Both the position numbers and the translations under genes were made by a program. Below, piece by piece: positions 31,187-38,739 of a stretch of 64,000 bases of DNA; position 1 is the first letter of the stretch, and every line of letters begins with the position of its first letter. The notes beneath the pieces are model-generated. The model made no database searches. It had not been told where the DNA came from and worked only from the letters and a program-made list of their open reading frames with translations. The stretch is from positions 2,108,001-2,172,000 of the forward strand of contig NZ_AUKG01000001.1 in assembly GCF_000424625.1 (NCBI RefSeq), written 5' to 3'. Source of the DNA: Conexibacter woesei Iso977N. GTDB taxonomy: Bacteria > Actinomycetota > Thermoleophilia > Solirubrobacterales > Solirubrobacteraceae.

Positions 31187-32779
31187 ATGCTCTCGTCCGA
31201 CCCGTTCACCAAGCGCATGGTGGGACGGATGCTGGACTTCTTCGCCGTAGGCACGCCATGGCAGCGCCGTCTGTGGAACGTCAGCACGGGCACGGCGCTG
31301 CGAGAGATCGTAGAAGCCAGCGAAGCCGTGCGCGACCGGGCACTGGGCCAGACATCGCTGGATTGGTTTCGCGAGTCGTTCAAGGAGCGCGTAGGGCAGG
31401 ACCCCGGGATAGGTGACGCGGCGCAGCTAGCTGTAGTGCGCGCCGCGCTGCAGACGAGGCTCGCGGCAGGCGGCGAGAGTCAGCGGCTCCTGCGCCAGGT
31501 TGGCGACGACGTCCAGCGCAACTACCTCACGCGGTGGAGCACCGCTCTCTCCGATCAGCACCATGGTCAGCAGCCCGAACGCGTCGCTCGGGCAATCGCC
31601 AGCCATCTTCTTGACGCCGGCTTCAGCCAAAACCATTTGCATCGGTGGCTCACGTTCCTTCGCGATCATGACCGAGCGGCCCACGACGCTGTGGGTATCG
31701 TCGGTGCAGCTCAGCAACTCAGCACACGGAATCCGAAGGCTTACCGCGTCCTCGTGCTCTTCGAGACGCCGTTTCCCACAAGTATCACCCCGCCTCGCGA
31801 GTTCTTGAATCGGTCGGCGGTCGCCCATTGGCTGACCAGCACGGGCCTACACAACCTGCTGGCGAACGTCGAGCAGCGCGGCGGCCTTCTCCTGCGGATT
31901 CAGGCGACGGATCCGGAGGCTGCGGTCGAGATGGCCGGGGAGATCGTCGACGCTCTTGCCGCCCGCAGCGCTGTCGGAACGCGTACGTCGATCCGCGCGC
32001 ATCCCAACTGCGTCGTAGCGAACCAGGCCGATCGCCGTTATCCACTGCGGCGGCGGCGCCGGGTCGACGTTCGCGCGATAGAACGACAGGATCGCCTCAC
32101 GGATGACATTTATGACATCCACACGAGCCCCATCGACTCGGCCTTGCAGTTGCTCTCTCACCTCGACGCGAGCTCACCGGAGGTCGCGGTGGCCGGTGGC
32201 TGGTCGGCTATTGAGTCGCTGTTGTCGGCGCCCGGGGACGACCAAGGCAATGTGCTTGCCGCAGACCGGATGGCAGCGCTCGTCGCTTGTGCCTGGCCCC
32301 GCGCCGAGCTGACCACACTCGCCTGGCGGCGGATCGAACAGGTCGACGATGAGCTGTCCGCCCGGCTCGAGTCGTTGCCGACGAACGAGGAGCGTGCTGC
32401 GCTCATCGCTCAAGAGATCAAGGCCGAACGGTGGCTGAAGCTCGAAGACCCGAGCGATGACGCAGCGGAACGGCGGATCAAGCGTCTGCTCCACGCTCCG
32501 GCGATCGCGCTGCGCGATGTCGAGGCTCACGCCGGCGTTGCGTTCCGACGGTTCTACCGCCAGCGCAACCTCGTGCTGCACGGTGGCCAGACGGGGGCGG
32601 TTGCGCTGCGGGCTTCCTTGCGAACGGTGGCGCCCTTGGTTGGCGCCGGGATTGACCGAATCGTCCACGCCCATCTCACAAGCGACACCCATCCGCTCGA
32701 CCTCTCCGTGACGGCAAGGCTCGAGATCGCTCGAGCTGGCTCACGGGACGCTACGTCCGTAACGTCACTCCTCGAGTGA
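31187..32779 (+). CDS. HEPN-motif protein of unknown family (candidate defence ribonuclease)
   Basis: 530 aa from ATG at 31187. The protein is largely helical. Near the C-terminus, FYRQRNLVLHGG places Arg460 and His465 in the R-x4-H motif of HEPN nucleases, and the surrounding helices (AHAGVAFRRFYRQRNLVLHG, then SLRTVAPLVGAGIDRIVHAHL) are like Apea-like HEPN domains. WSAIESLLSAPGDD at about 343-356 resembles the first helix of that fold. The N-terminal 300 residues match nothing I know. No tyrosine-recombinase residues are present, so it is not the missing integrase. It is divergent from TIR-HEAT; an RNase effector or RNA-binding partner is the inference. Confidence 0.6.
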   Translation: MLSSDPFTKRMVGRMLDFFAVGTPWQRRLWNVSTGTALREIVEASEAVRDRALGQTSLDWFRESFKERVGQDPGIGDAAQLAVVRAALQTRLAAGGESQRLLRQVGDDVQRNYLTRWSTALSDQHHGQQPERVARAIASHLLDAGFSQNHLHRWLTFLRDHDRAAHDAVGIVGAAQQLSTRNPKAYRVLVLFETPFPTSITPPREFLNRSAVAHWLTSTGLHNLLANVEQRGGLLLRIQATDPEAAVEMAGEIVDALAARSAVGTRTSIRAHPNCVVANQADRRYPLRRRRRVDVRAIERQDRLTDDIYDIHTSPIDSALQLLSHLDASSPEVAVAGGWSAIESLLSAPGDDQGNVLAADRMAALVACAWPRAELTTLAWRRIEQVDDELSARLESLPTNEERAALIAQEIKAERWLKLEDPSDDAAERRIKRLLHAPAIALRDVEAHAGVAFRRFYRQRNLVLHGGQTGAVALRASLRTVAPLVGAGIDRIVHAHLTSDTHPLDLSVTARLEIARAGSRDATSVTSLLE

Positions 32780-33065
32780 GAGGAGACCCCCGTCGATGGG
32801 TGTCCACGAGCGGTGGGGGTGGCTCGCAGAGTCGGCATCGTGGCCGGCCTGAGACGGCGGCTGACCGGGGCAGTCGGGAATTGCCCGAGATGTTCGGACG
32901 GCTGAGGCGAAACGATGCGCTGCCTCAACTAAGCCAAGTCCTCCTCACCTATCAACGCCGCGTAACCCGTGGCGTTCGAGGGCGTCGAACCCGCAGGTCG
33001 CAGGTTCGAGTCCTGCCGGGGGTGCTCGCCGTTCGCCCGGTGCTGCCGGGCCTCGCGTCAGCTGA
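32780..33065. other. Island right edge, no gene
   Basis: This stretch from the HEPN stop to the EthD remnant holds no supported gene. Bases 32780-32993 are island DNA, with ACCCCC and GGGGGT inverted repeats at 32786-32791 and 32814-32819. Bases 32994-33039 are the attR-like repeat. The last 26 nt are host flank. Confidence 0.5.
32994..33039. repeat. attR-like copy of the 46-bp direct repeat (tRNA-Arg fragment)
   Basis: Identical to 28461-28506 and in the same orientation. It contains the last 31 nt of tRNA-Arg without the 5' part, so it cannot make a tRNA. The base before differs (G here, T there), which sets the left limit of identity. After the repeat the flanks diverge but soon share GGGCCTCGCG. 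Confidence 0.9.
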
Positions 33066-33383
33066 TCAGGACGCGACGATCACGTCGCTGAGCTGGACGA
33101 TCGGCGCTTCGCTCGAGTAGTTCGCCACGTCGTTGCGGATCTGCTCGCCGACCGGGCCCATCGCTTGTTGGTATGCCTCGACGGATCGAAGCGCAGATGG
33201 CACAGCACGGCGAACTCCGCCTTCGTGCCGGGCTCACGGCCGCCGAGCCCCTGCTCCACGATGCAACCCTTCAGCGCGCTCCCGAGCTCGCGGTGCAACA
33301 TCGGGATGTGCGACCTGAGGTAGTAGTCCATGTCGAACTTCCGCGCCGTCCTTGTTCGGATAGAGCACGTTCACGGTGATCAT
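33066..33383 (-). pseudogene. EthD-family protein remnant with two frameshifts
   Basis: From ATG at 33383 the frame starts MITVNVLYPNKDGA. An extra G near 33338-33342 (GCGGAAG for GCGAAG) shifts it. The next frame reads FDMDYYLRSHIPMLHRELGS and AEFAVLCHLRFD, the EthD core. A missing T near 33196-33202 shifts back, and the original frame ends with YQQAMGPVGEQIRNDVANYS and TGA at 33066. Corrected, it is 105 aa, the usual EthD length. Two compensating indels suggest genuine decay or sequence error. EthD-like proteins are small dimeric ferredoxin-fold accessory proteins of degradation pathways. Confidence 0.85.
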
Positions 33384-33463
33384 CGGTTGCTTCCTTCGTC
33401 GTGTGAGCGACGCACGCTAGGCGCCCTGCCCCGCCCCGGCCTGACGCGTTAGCGTCCTCGCGC

Positions 33464-35104
33464 GTGCCCCGCCTCGTGCTCGGACCGATGGTCCGCTACG
33501 TCGACGACCGCGTCGCGACGATCTGGATGCAGACCGACTCCGCCTGCGCGGTGGAGGTGCTCGGCGCGCGGGAGCGCACGTTCTGCGTCGACGACCATCA
33601 CTTCGCGCTGGTCGTCGTCGAGGACCTCGCGCCGGGCATCGACCACCCCTACGAGGTGCTGCTCGACGGCGAGCGCGTGTGGCCGGAGGCGGGCTCGGCG
33701 TTCCCGCCCAGCACCATCCGCCTGCTGGGCGACGGGCCGGCCGACGTCGTGTTCGGCTCGTGCCGCGTGTCGCGACCGCACGAACCCCCGTACGTCCTGC
33801 GCGCCGACGAGGACGACGAGGGCCAGGGGGTCGACGCGCTGCGCGTCTACGCGCAGCGGCTCGCCGCGGCCGGGGGCGGGGCGGCCGGACCCGACATGGT
33901 GGTGATGCTCGGCGACCAGATCTACGCCGACGAGCCGTCCCCGCAACTGCAGGAGGCCCTCGCCGAGCGCCGCCGCCCCTCCGGCGTCCCGGAGGACGAG
34001 CTGGCCGACTTCGGCGAGTACGCGCTCGCCTACAGGGAGGCGTGGTCGGACCCCTCGATCCGCTGGCTGTTCTCGACCGTGCCGATCACGATGGTCTTCG
34101 ACGACCACGAGATCCACGCGGAGTGGCGGATCTCCCAGGGCTGGATGGACGAGATGAACGCCGAGCCCTGGTTCGACGACCACATCCGCGCGGGCCTGAT
34201 GGCCTACTGGGTCTTCCAGCACGTCGGCAACCTCGCGCCCGGCGAGCTGGCCGCCGGCGGCCTCTACGACCAGGTGCGCGCCGCGCCCGACGCGGCCGCG
34301 CTGCTGGCCGCGCGCATGAGCACCGAAGGCCGCCAGCAGGGCCACAGCCGGTGGAGCTTCGCGCGCGCCATCGGCGACGCGCGGCTCGTCGTCATCGACT
34401 CGCGCGCCGGGCGCGAGGTGACGCCCGGGCGGCGCGTGCTCGTCCAGGACGAGGAGTGGGAGTGGATCCGCGAGCAGGCGACGCAGCCGGCCCGGCACCT
34501 GCTGCTCGCCAGCTCGGTGCCGTTCCTGCTGGCGCCCGGGCTGCACCACGCCGAGGCCTTCGACGAGGCGCTGGCGGACGGCGCCTGGGGCCGCCCCGGC
34601 GCGTGGCTCGGCGAGAAGCTGCGCCGCGTCGCCGTGATGGACCACTGGGCGTCGTTCCAGCGCACGTTCCGGCAGCTGGCCGAGCTGCTCGACGACGTCG
34701 CCCACGGTCGCGCCGGAGCCGCTCCCAAGTCGATCGTGATGCTCTCCGGCGACGTGCATCACTGCTACCTGGCCGAGGTCGGGTTCCCGTCCGGCGGGGG
34801 CGACCGTGCCCCGGTGTGGCAGGCCGTCTGCTCGGCCTTCCGCAAGGAGCTGGCCGTCCACGAGCGCCGCATCCTCGCCTTCGGGCACACGCAGCTCGGC
34901 GAGCGTCTCGCGCGCCGGCTCGCTCGCGCCGCCGGCGTGGCGCGCGTGCCGCTCGACTGGCGCGTCGTCGACCGGCCGGCCTACAACAACCAGGTCGCGA
35001 CGCTCAGCCTCGACGGCGACCGCTCGCGCGTGACGGTCGAGGCGATCGCCGGCCCGTGGGACGCCGCCCGGCTGGAGGTGGCGTTCGCGCGCGATCTGTC
35101 CTAG
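33464..35104 (+). CDS. PhoD-like metallophosphatase
   Basis: 546 aa from a GTG start, with no signal peptide, so probably cytoplasmic. Metal-site motifs in order: VFGSCRVS, MVVMLGDQIYADEPS (about 145-159), ITMVFDDHEIHAEW (about 208-221) and SIVMLSGDVHHCYLAEV (about 424-440). This is the PhoD-type alkaline phosphatase/phosphodiesterase pattern. Cytoplasmic members are common in actinobacteria and have unknown substrates. No PHO-box-like repeat is obvious upstream. Confidence 0.88.
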   Translation: MPRLVLGPMVRYVDDRVATIWMQTDSACAVEVLGARERTFCVDDHHFALVVVEDLAPGIDHPYEVLLDGERVWPEAGSAFPPSTIRLLGDGPADVVFGSCRVSRPHEPPYVLRADEDDEGQGVDALRVYAQRLAAAGGGAAGPDMVVMLGDQIYADEPSPQLQEALAERRRPSGVPEDELADFGEYALAYREAWSDPSIRWLFSTVPITMVFDDHEIHAEWRISQGWMDEMNAEPWFDDHIRAGLMAYWVFQHVGNLAPGELAAGGLYDQVRAAPDAAALLAARMSTEGRQQGHSRWSFARAIGDARLVVIDSRAGREVTPGRRVLVQDEEWEWIREQATQPARHLLLASSVPFLLAPGLHHAEAFDEALADGAWGRPGAWLGEKLRRVAVMDHWASFQRTFRQLAELLDDVAHGRAGAAPKSIVMLSGDVHHCYLAEVGFPSGGGDRAPVWQAVCSAFRKELAVHERRILAFGHTQLGERLARRLARAAGVARVPLDWRVVDRPAYNNQVATLSLDGDRSRVTVEAIAGPWDAARLEVAFARDLS

Positions 35105-35118
35105 GGCCTCGGAAGCGC

Positions 35119-35478
35119 TCATCGGTCCGTGTCGCGCATCAGCGCGCCCATCCGCGCGATGACGGCCTTGGTCCCACTGAGCGGGCGGACCATGATCATC
35201 ATGTCGCTGACCGCGCCGGCGTCGTCGTGGCGCTCGTCGACCATGACGTCGACCGTCTCGTCGCCGCAGCGCCCGCGGAGGAGGACGGCGACCTCGTCGT
35301 CGTCGCCGCGCAGCTCGCGGACGACAGCGAGCTCGTCGAAGACGTCGGGCATGACGGCCAGCAGCGGCGCGACGCGCTCGGCGCCGGCGTAGTCGGCGAA
35401 CGGGCTGGCGAAGCGGACGCCGGCGGCCAGCGGCGGGAGGTTGCGGTGGAGGAGGTTGTCGACGACGAGCGAGGGCAT
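35119..35478 (-). CDS. NTF2/SnoaL-like small protein
   Basis: 119 aa from ATG at 35478. Pattern: an N-terminal helix (LVVDNLLHRNLPPLAAGVRFASPFADYAGAERVAPLLAVMPDVFDEL) then beta strands (DEVAVLLRGRCGDETVDVMVDE) as in cone-fold NTF2-like proteins. No catalytic assignment is possible. It is divergent, 43 bp away, from an HxlR regulator that may control it. Confidence 0.65.
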   Translation of the reverse strand: MPSLVVDNLLHRNLPPLAAGVRFASPFADYAGAERVAPLLAVMPDVFDELAVVRELRGDDDEVAVLLRGRCGDETVDVMVDERHDDAGAVSDMMIMVRPLSGTKAVIARMGALMRDTDR

Positions 35479-35521
35479 GGCCGGTAAGGTACGTGGGCGT
35501 GCTTCGAAAAGCAAAGCAACC

Positions 35522-35878
35522 ATGACGAGTTCCGGGCCTCGTCCCGGCAGGCCCGTCCGCGGCTCGCGGACCGGTCGCCCGGTCATGGCGTTGCTGGACC
35601 TGCTCGGCCGCCGCTGGGCGCTGCGCGTGCTGTGGGAGCTGTCGCGGGCGGAGGCTCCGCTGACGTTCCGGGAGCTCCAGGCACGCTGCGAGGACATGTC
35701 GTCCTCGGTGCTGTCGGCGCGGCTGCGCGAGCTGCGCGAGGCCGGGCTGGTCGAGACGTCCGATCCCGGCCTCGCGCTGACCGCGAGCGGTCGCTCGTTG
35801 CTCGAGGTCCTGGCGCCGGTGTCGGCATGGGCGGACCGCTGGGGTCGGAGTACAGGCGGCCGTGTCCGCAGTCCATGA
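35522..35878 (+). CDS. HxlR-family transcriptional regulator
   Basis: 118 aa from ATG at 35522. After a Pro/Arg-rich start, the winged helix runs MALLDLLGRRWALRVLWELSRAEAPLTFRELQARCEDMSSSVLSARLRELREAGLVETS, the HxlR core. It lies between the NTF2-like gene (divergent) and the LOV-GGDEF-EAL gene (downstream, possibly overlapping). Target unknown. Confidence 0.88.
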   Translation: MTSSGPRPGRPVRGSRTGRPVMALLDLLGRRWALRVLWELSRAEAPLTFRELQARCEDMSSSVLSARLRELREAGLVETSDPGLALTASGRSLLEVLAPVSAWADRWGRSTGGRVRSP

Positions 35879-35945
35879 CGTCAGCAGGCTGACGCGTGGG
35901 CGCGTCGGCGTTCGCTGGTCTTGCGACGCCCCGCCGGGCCCGCCG

Positions 35946-38120
35946 ATGACGGTGGCCATGAGCAGTGTGTGCGAGGAGATCGCGGGCGTCGTCATCGCCG
36001 ACGCCACCGTGCAGGGATACCCGCTGACCTACGTCAGCCCGGGCTTCGAGCAGCTGACGGGGTACCGCGCGGCCGACATGCTGGGCCGCAGCTGCGGCCT
36101 GCTCGCCGGCCCGGAGACCGACCCGGGCGCGACCGAGGTCCTGCGCGAGGCGCTCGCCGCCGGGCGCGAGGCCTACGTGACGCTGCTGAACTACCGCGCC
36201 GACGGCTCGACGTTCTGGAACGAGGTCGCGCTGGCGCCGCAGCGCGACGCCTCCGGGCGGCTCGTGCAGTACCTCGGCGTCCAGAAGGACGTCACCGAGC
36301 GCCGCGCGGCCGACGCGCGCATCCACGACCTCGCCTACTTCGACACGCTGACGCGCCTGGCCAACCGCGCCGCGCTGCACTCCGAGCTGCAGCGCGCGCT
36401 GCGCGACGCGCGGGCCGGCGAGACCGAGCTGGCGCTGCTGTTCGTCGACCTCGACGACTTCAAGCGCGTCAACGACGCCCACGGCCACCACGCCGGCGAC
36501 GCGCTGCTGCGCGCCGTCGCCGACCGCCTGCGCGCCGTCGTCCGCCCGCAGGACCTGCTCGCCCGCCCCGGCGGCGACGAGTTCACGCTGCTGATCCGCG
36601 GCGTCGCCCGTGACGTCGCCGGGCTGGCGACCGACCTCGCCGCGCGCGTCAACGCCGCGCTGCGCGAGCCGTTCGAGATCGACGGCGTGCCGCAGGACGT
36701 CCGCGCCAGCGTCGGCGTCAGCACGTTCCCGCGCGACGCGACGACCGCCGAGGACCTGCTGCGCCACGCCGACGCGGCGATGTACGTCGCCAAGGGCGGC
36801 GGCAAGGACCGCTTCCACGTCTACCGCTCGCGCTCGGCGGCCACGGGCCGCGAGGGCGGCGACGACGGGTTCGCCCCGCACGCCGCGGTCGGCGAGCTGG
36901 AGCGGATCCTCGCCGAGCACGACCTCACCGCGGTCTTCCAGCCGATCGTCGAGATCGCCAGCGGCACCGTCGTCGCCTACGAGGCGCTGACGCGCGGGCC
37001 GCAGGGCTCGGTCCTGCAGCGCCCGGACCGGCTGTTCGCCACGGCGGCCGTCGCCGGCCGCATCGACGAGCTGGACTGGCTCTGCCGCGCCACCGCCGCG
37101 CGCGCCGCGCTCGACGCGCGCCTGGGCAAGTCGGCGTCGTTGTTCATCAACTGCGAGCCGAGCACGATCGGCTCGGCCTGCCCGGACGCGCACCGCGACG
37201 TCTGGGACCGCGCCCAGCGCGAGCTCGACCTGGTCCTGGAGATCACCGAGCGCGCGGTCACCGACCGGCCCGCCGAGCTCGTGCGCGTCATCGGCGAGCA
37301 CCGCGGCGCCGGACGCGGGATCGCGCTCGACGACGTCGGCGCCGACGACCGCTCGCTGGCGCTGCTGCCGCTGCTGGAGCCCGACGTCATCAAGCTCGAC
37401 CTGCGCTTGGTGCAGGACCGCCCGTCGACCGACCAGGCCGCGATCGTCAGCGCCGTCGCCGTCGAGCGCGAGCGCACCGGTGCGCAGATCCTGGCCGAGG
37501 GGATCGAGAACGAGCAGCACCTCGCCGTGGCCCGGTCGCTGGGCGCGACGCTCGGCCAGGGCTGGCACTGGGGCCGGCCGGGCCCGCTGAGCCCGGCGCC
37601 GGGCAGCCACACGCTGCACCGCCGCGCGAGCTGTGGCCGGCGCGTGGGGGCGACGCCGTTCGAGGTCGTCACTGCCGAGCGGCCGACCGCGTCGGCGACC
37701 AAGGCCCTGTTGCTGCCGATCAGCCACCACCTCGAGCACCGCGCGCTGCGCATCGGCGAAGGCGCTGTGATCCTCTCCGCGTTCCAGGAGGCAAAGCACT
37801 TCACGCCGAAGACCTTGCGGCGCTACGAGACGCTCGTGCGCGGGGCGAGCCTGGTCGCCGCCTTCGGCGTCGACCTCGGCGACGAGCCGGTGGCCGGCGT
37901 CCGCGGCGCGCACATCGACGCCGACGACGCGCTGGCCGGCGAGTGGAGCGTCGTCGTGCTCGGTCCGCACTTCGCCGGCGCGCTGGTCGCCAAGGACCTC
38001 GGCGACACCGGCCCCGACCGCGAGCGCCGGTTCGAGTTCGCCACCGTCTACGACCGCGGCCTGGTCGTCGCCGCCGCCCAGACGCTCCTGGCGCGCATCG
38101 CCCCGACGCGGGCGGGCTAA
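35946..38120 (+). CDS. LOV-GGDEF-EAL-DICT cyclic-di-GMP signalling protein
   Basis: 724 aa from ATG at 35946; an in-frame GTG at 35862 would add 28 residues. Residues 10-118 are a LOV-type PAS: GRSCGLLAGPETDP with Cys50 at the flavin-adduct site, NYRADGSTFWNE and YLGVQKDVTER carrying the flavin-binding Asn and Gln. GGDEF domain at 125-295 has intact GGDEF (209-213) and an RxxD inhibitory site (RPQD, 200-203). EAL domain at about 315-545 has YEALTR, FINCEPS, LEITE, LDDVG and AEGIE, so both synthesis and hydrolysis sites look intact. The C-terminal 170 residues (ALLLPISHHLEHRAL, FGVDLGDEPVAGVRG) fit a DICT sensor. Blue light probably tunes cyclic-di-GMP. Confidence 0.88.
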   Translation: MTVAMSSVCEEIAGVVIADATVQGYPLTYVSPGFEQLTGYRAADMLGRSCGLLAGPETDPGATEVLREALAAGREAYVTLLNYRADGSTFWNEVALAPQRDASGRLVQYLGVQKDVTERRAADARIHDLAYFDTLTRLANRAALHSELQRALRDARAGETELALLFVDLDDFKRVNDAHGHHAGDALLRAVADRLRAVVRPQDLLARPGGDEFTLLIRGVARDVAGLATDLAARVNAALREPFEIDGVPQDVRASVGVSTFPRDATTAEDLLRHADAAMYVAKGGGKDRFHVYRSRSAATGREGGDDGFAPHAAVGELERILAEHDLTAVFQPIVEIASGTVVAYEALTRGPQGSVLQRPDRLFATAAVAGRIDELDWLCRATAARAALDARLGKSASLFINCEPSTIGSACPDAHRDVWDRAQRELDLVLEITERAVTDRPAELVRVIGEHRGAGRGIALDDVGADDRSLALLPLLEPDVIKLDLRLVQDRPSTDQAAIVSAVAVERERTGAQILAEGIENEQHLAVARSLGATLGQGWHWGRPGPLSPAPGSHTLHRRASCGRRVGATPFEVVTAERPTASATKALLLPISHHLEHRALRIGEGAVILSAFQEAKHFTPKTLRRYETLVRGASLVAAFGVDLGDEPVAGVRGAHIDADDALAGEWSVVVLGPHFAGALVAKDLGDTGPDRERRFEFATVYDRGLVVAAAQTLLARIAPTRAG

Positions 38121-38695
38121 GGCTGCGGTGCGGCGCGGAGCAGCTCCAGGCGCTCGGGGGCGATGGGCTCGGGAGCGATCGCCCAACCGTCTTCGAGGCC
38201 GCCGCTGGCGTTCGGGTCGCTGATCAGCCAGAGGCCGTCCACAGCCACCTGCCAGATGTCGGCGTCGCCGTCGGCCATGTCGGCGAACCACTGCGCTCCT
38301 TCGAGGCCGTCGACGAGGAACACGCCGGGCCATTCCGGTCGGCGGCTGCCGGCGACGCCCGGGCCGGCCATGCGCCGCCAGTCGAGGCCGTGCTCGGCGA
38401 TCGAGTCGCGGTTGGCGGCGCGGCTGGCGTGGAAGCGCGTGCCGGCGCCAAGGTTGACGACGAGCCCGACCCGTCCGGCCCCCGCCTCCTGGTCGCCCGC
38501 CACCGCACGCAGGACGACGTCGCGCCACTGCGGATCGGCATCGGGGCAGACGGCGTCGAGCACGTCGCGCAGCGACCCGATCGAGGTCGCCGGAGAGAGC
38601 TCTCCGAACCACTCGTCGCCGGCCGCGTCGAGCTGCTCCAGGCGGACGGCCTGCTCGCCGCGGTACAGCGTGAGCTCGCGGGGTGGCGGTTGCAC
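38117..38695 (-). CDS. Hypothetical protein, ADP-ribosyltransferase-like hints
   Basis: 192 aa from a likely GTG at 38695. The central part, GTRFHASRAANRDSIAEHGLDWRRM, followed by WPGVFLVDGLEGAQWFADM, resembles the histidine-strand and helix of KptA/ART-like proteins (a residue-H-x2-S start, I-x-E-x-GL, then a G-V-x-L strand). The N-terminus (ELTLYRGEQAVRLEQL) also reads like an ART strand. Key residues are too uncertain for an enzymatic call. It shares a CTAA stop overlap with the LOV protein gene. Confidence 0.6.
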   Translation of the reverse strand: MQPPPRELTLYRGEQAVRLEQLDAAGDEWFGELSPATSIGSLRDVLDAVCPDADPQWRDVVLRAVAGDQEAGAGRVGLVVNLGAGTRFHASRAANRDSIAEHGLDWRRMAGPGVAGSRRPEWPGVFLVDGLEGAQWFADMADGDADIWQVAVDGLWLISDPNASGGLEDGWAIAPEPIAPERLELLRAAPQP

Positions 38696-38739
38696 GCCAC
38701 AACACCTATCGCACCGAGGTCCTCGGGAGCGTGGGCGGC

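Larger units (their letters stand above)
28461..33039. mobile_element. 4.6-kb tRNA-Arg-integrated island with candidate defence genes
   Basis: The island is bounded by the 46-bp repeats and holds only two genes over 500 codons, transcribed divergently from a 295-bp centre. Its DNA is visibly more AT-rich than the surrounding genes and uses codons such as TTT, CAT and AGT more freely. No integrase, excisionase, replication or transposase gene is present, so it would be moved in trans or is a trapped remnant. Cargo: a TIR-like/HEAT protein and an HEPN-motif protein, both typical components of anti-phage systems. Boundaries are firm; function is inferred. Confidence 0.8.

Noticed and set aside
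31187-32779. The 530-aa island protein as the missing integrase
   Set aside because: No tyrosine-recombinase R...H-x-x-R...Y or serine-recombinase catalytic pattern is present; the C-terminus fits HEPN instead.
35583-38705. A 1040-aa open frame antisense to the LOV-GGDEF-EAL gene
   Set aside because: It is Arg/Ala-rich without motifs and follows third-position GC bias of the opposite strand. The sense protein has four recognisable domains.
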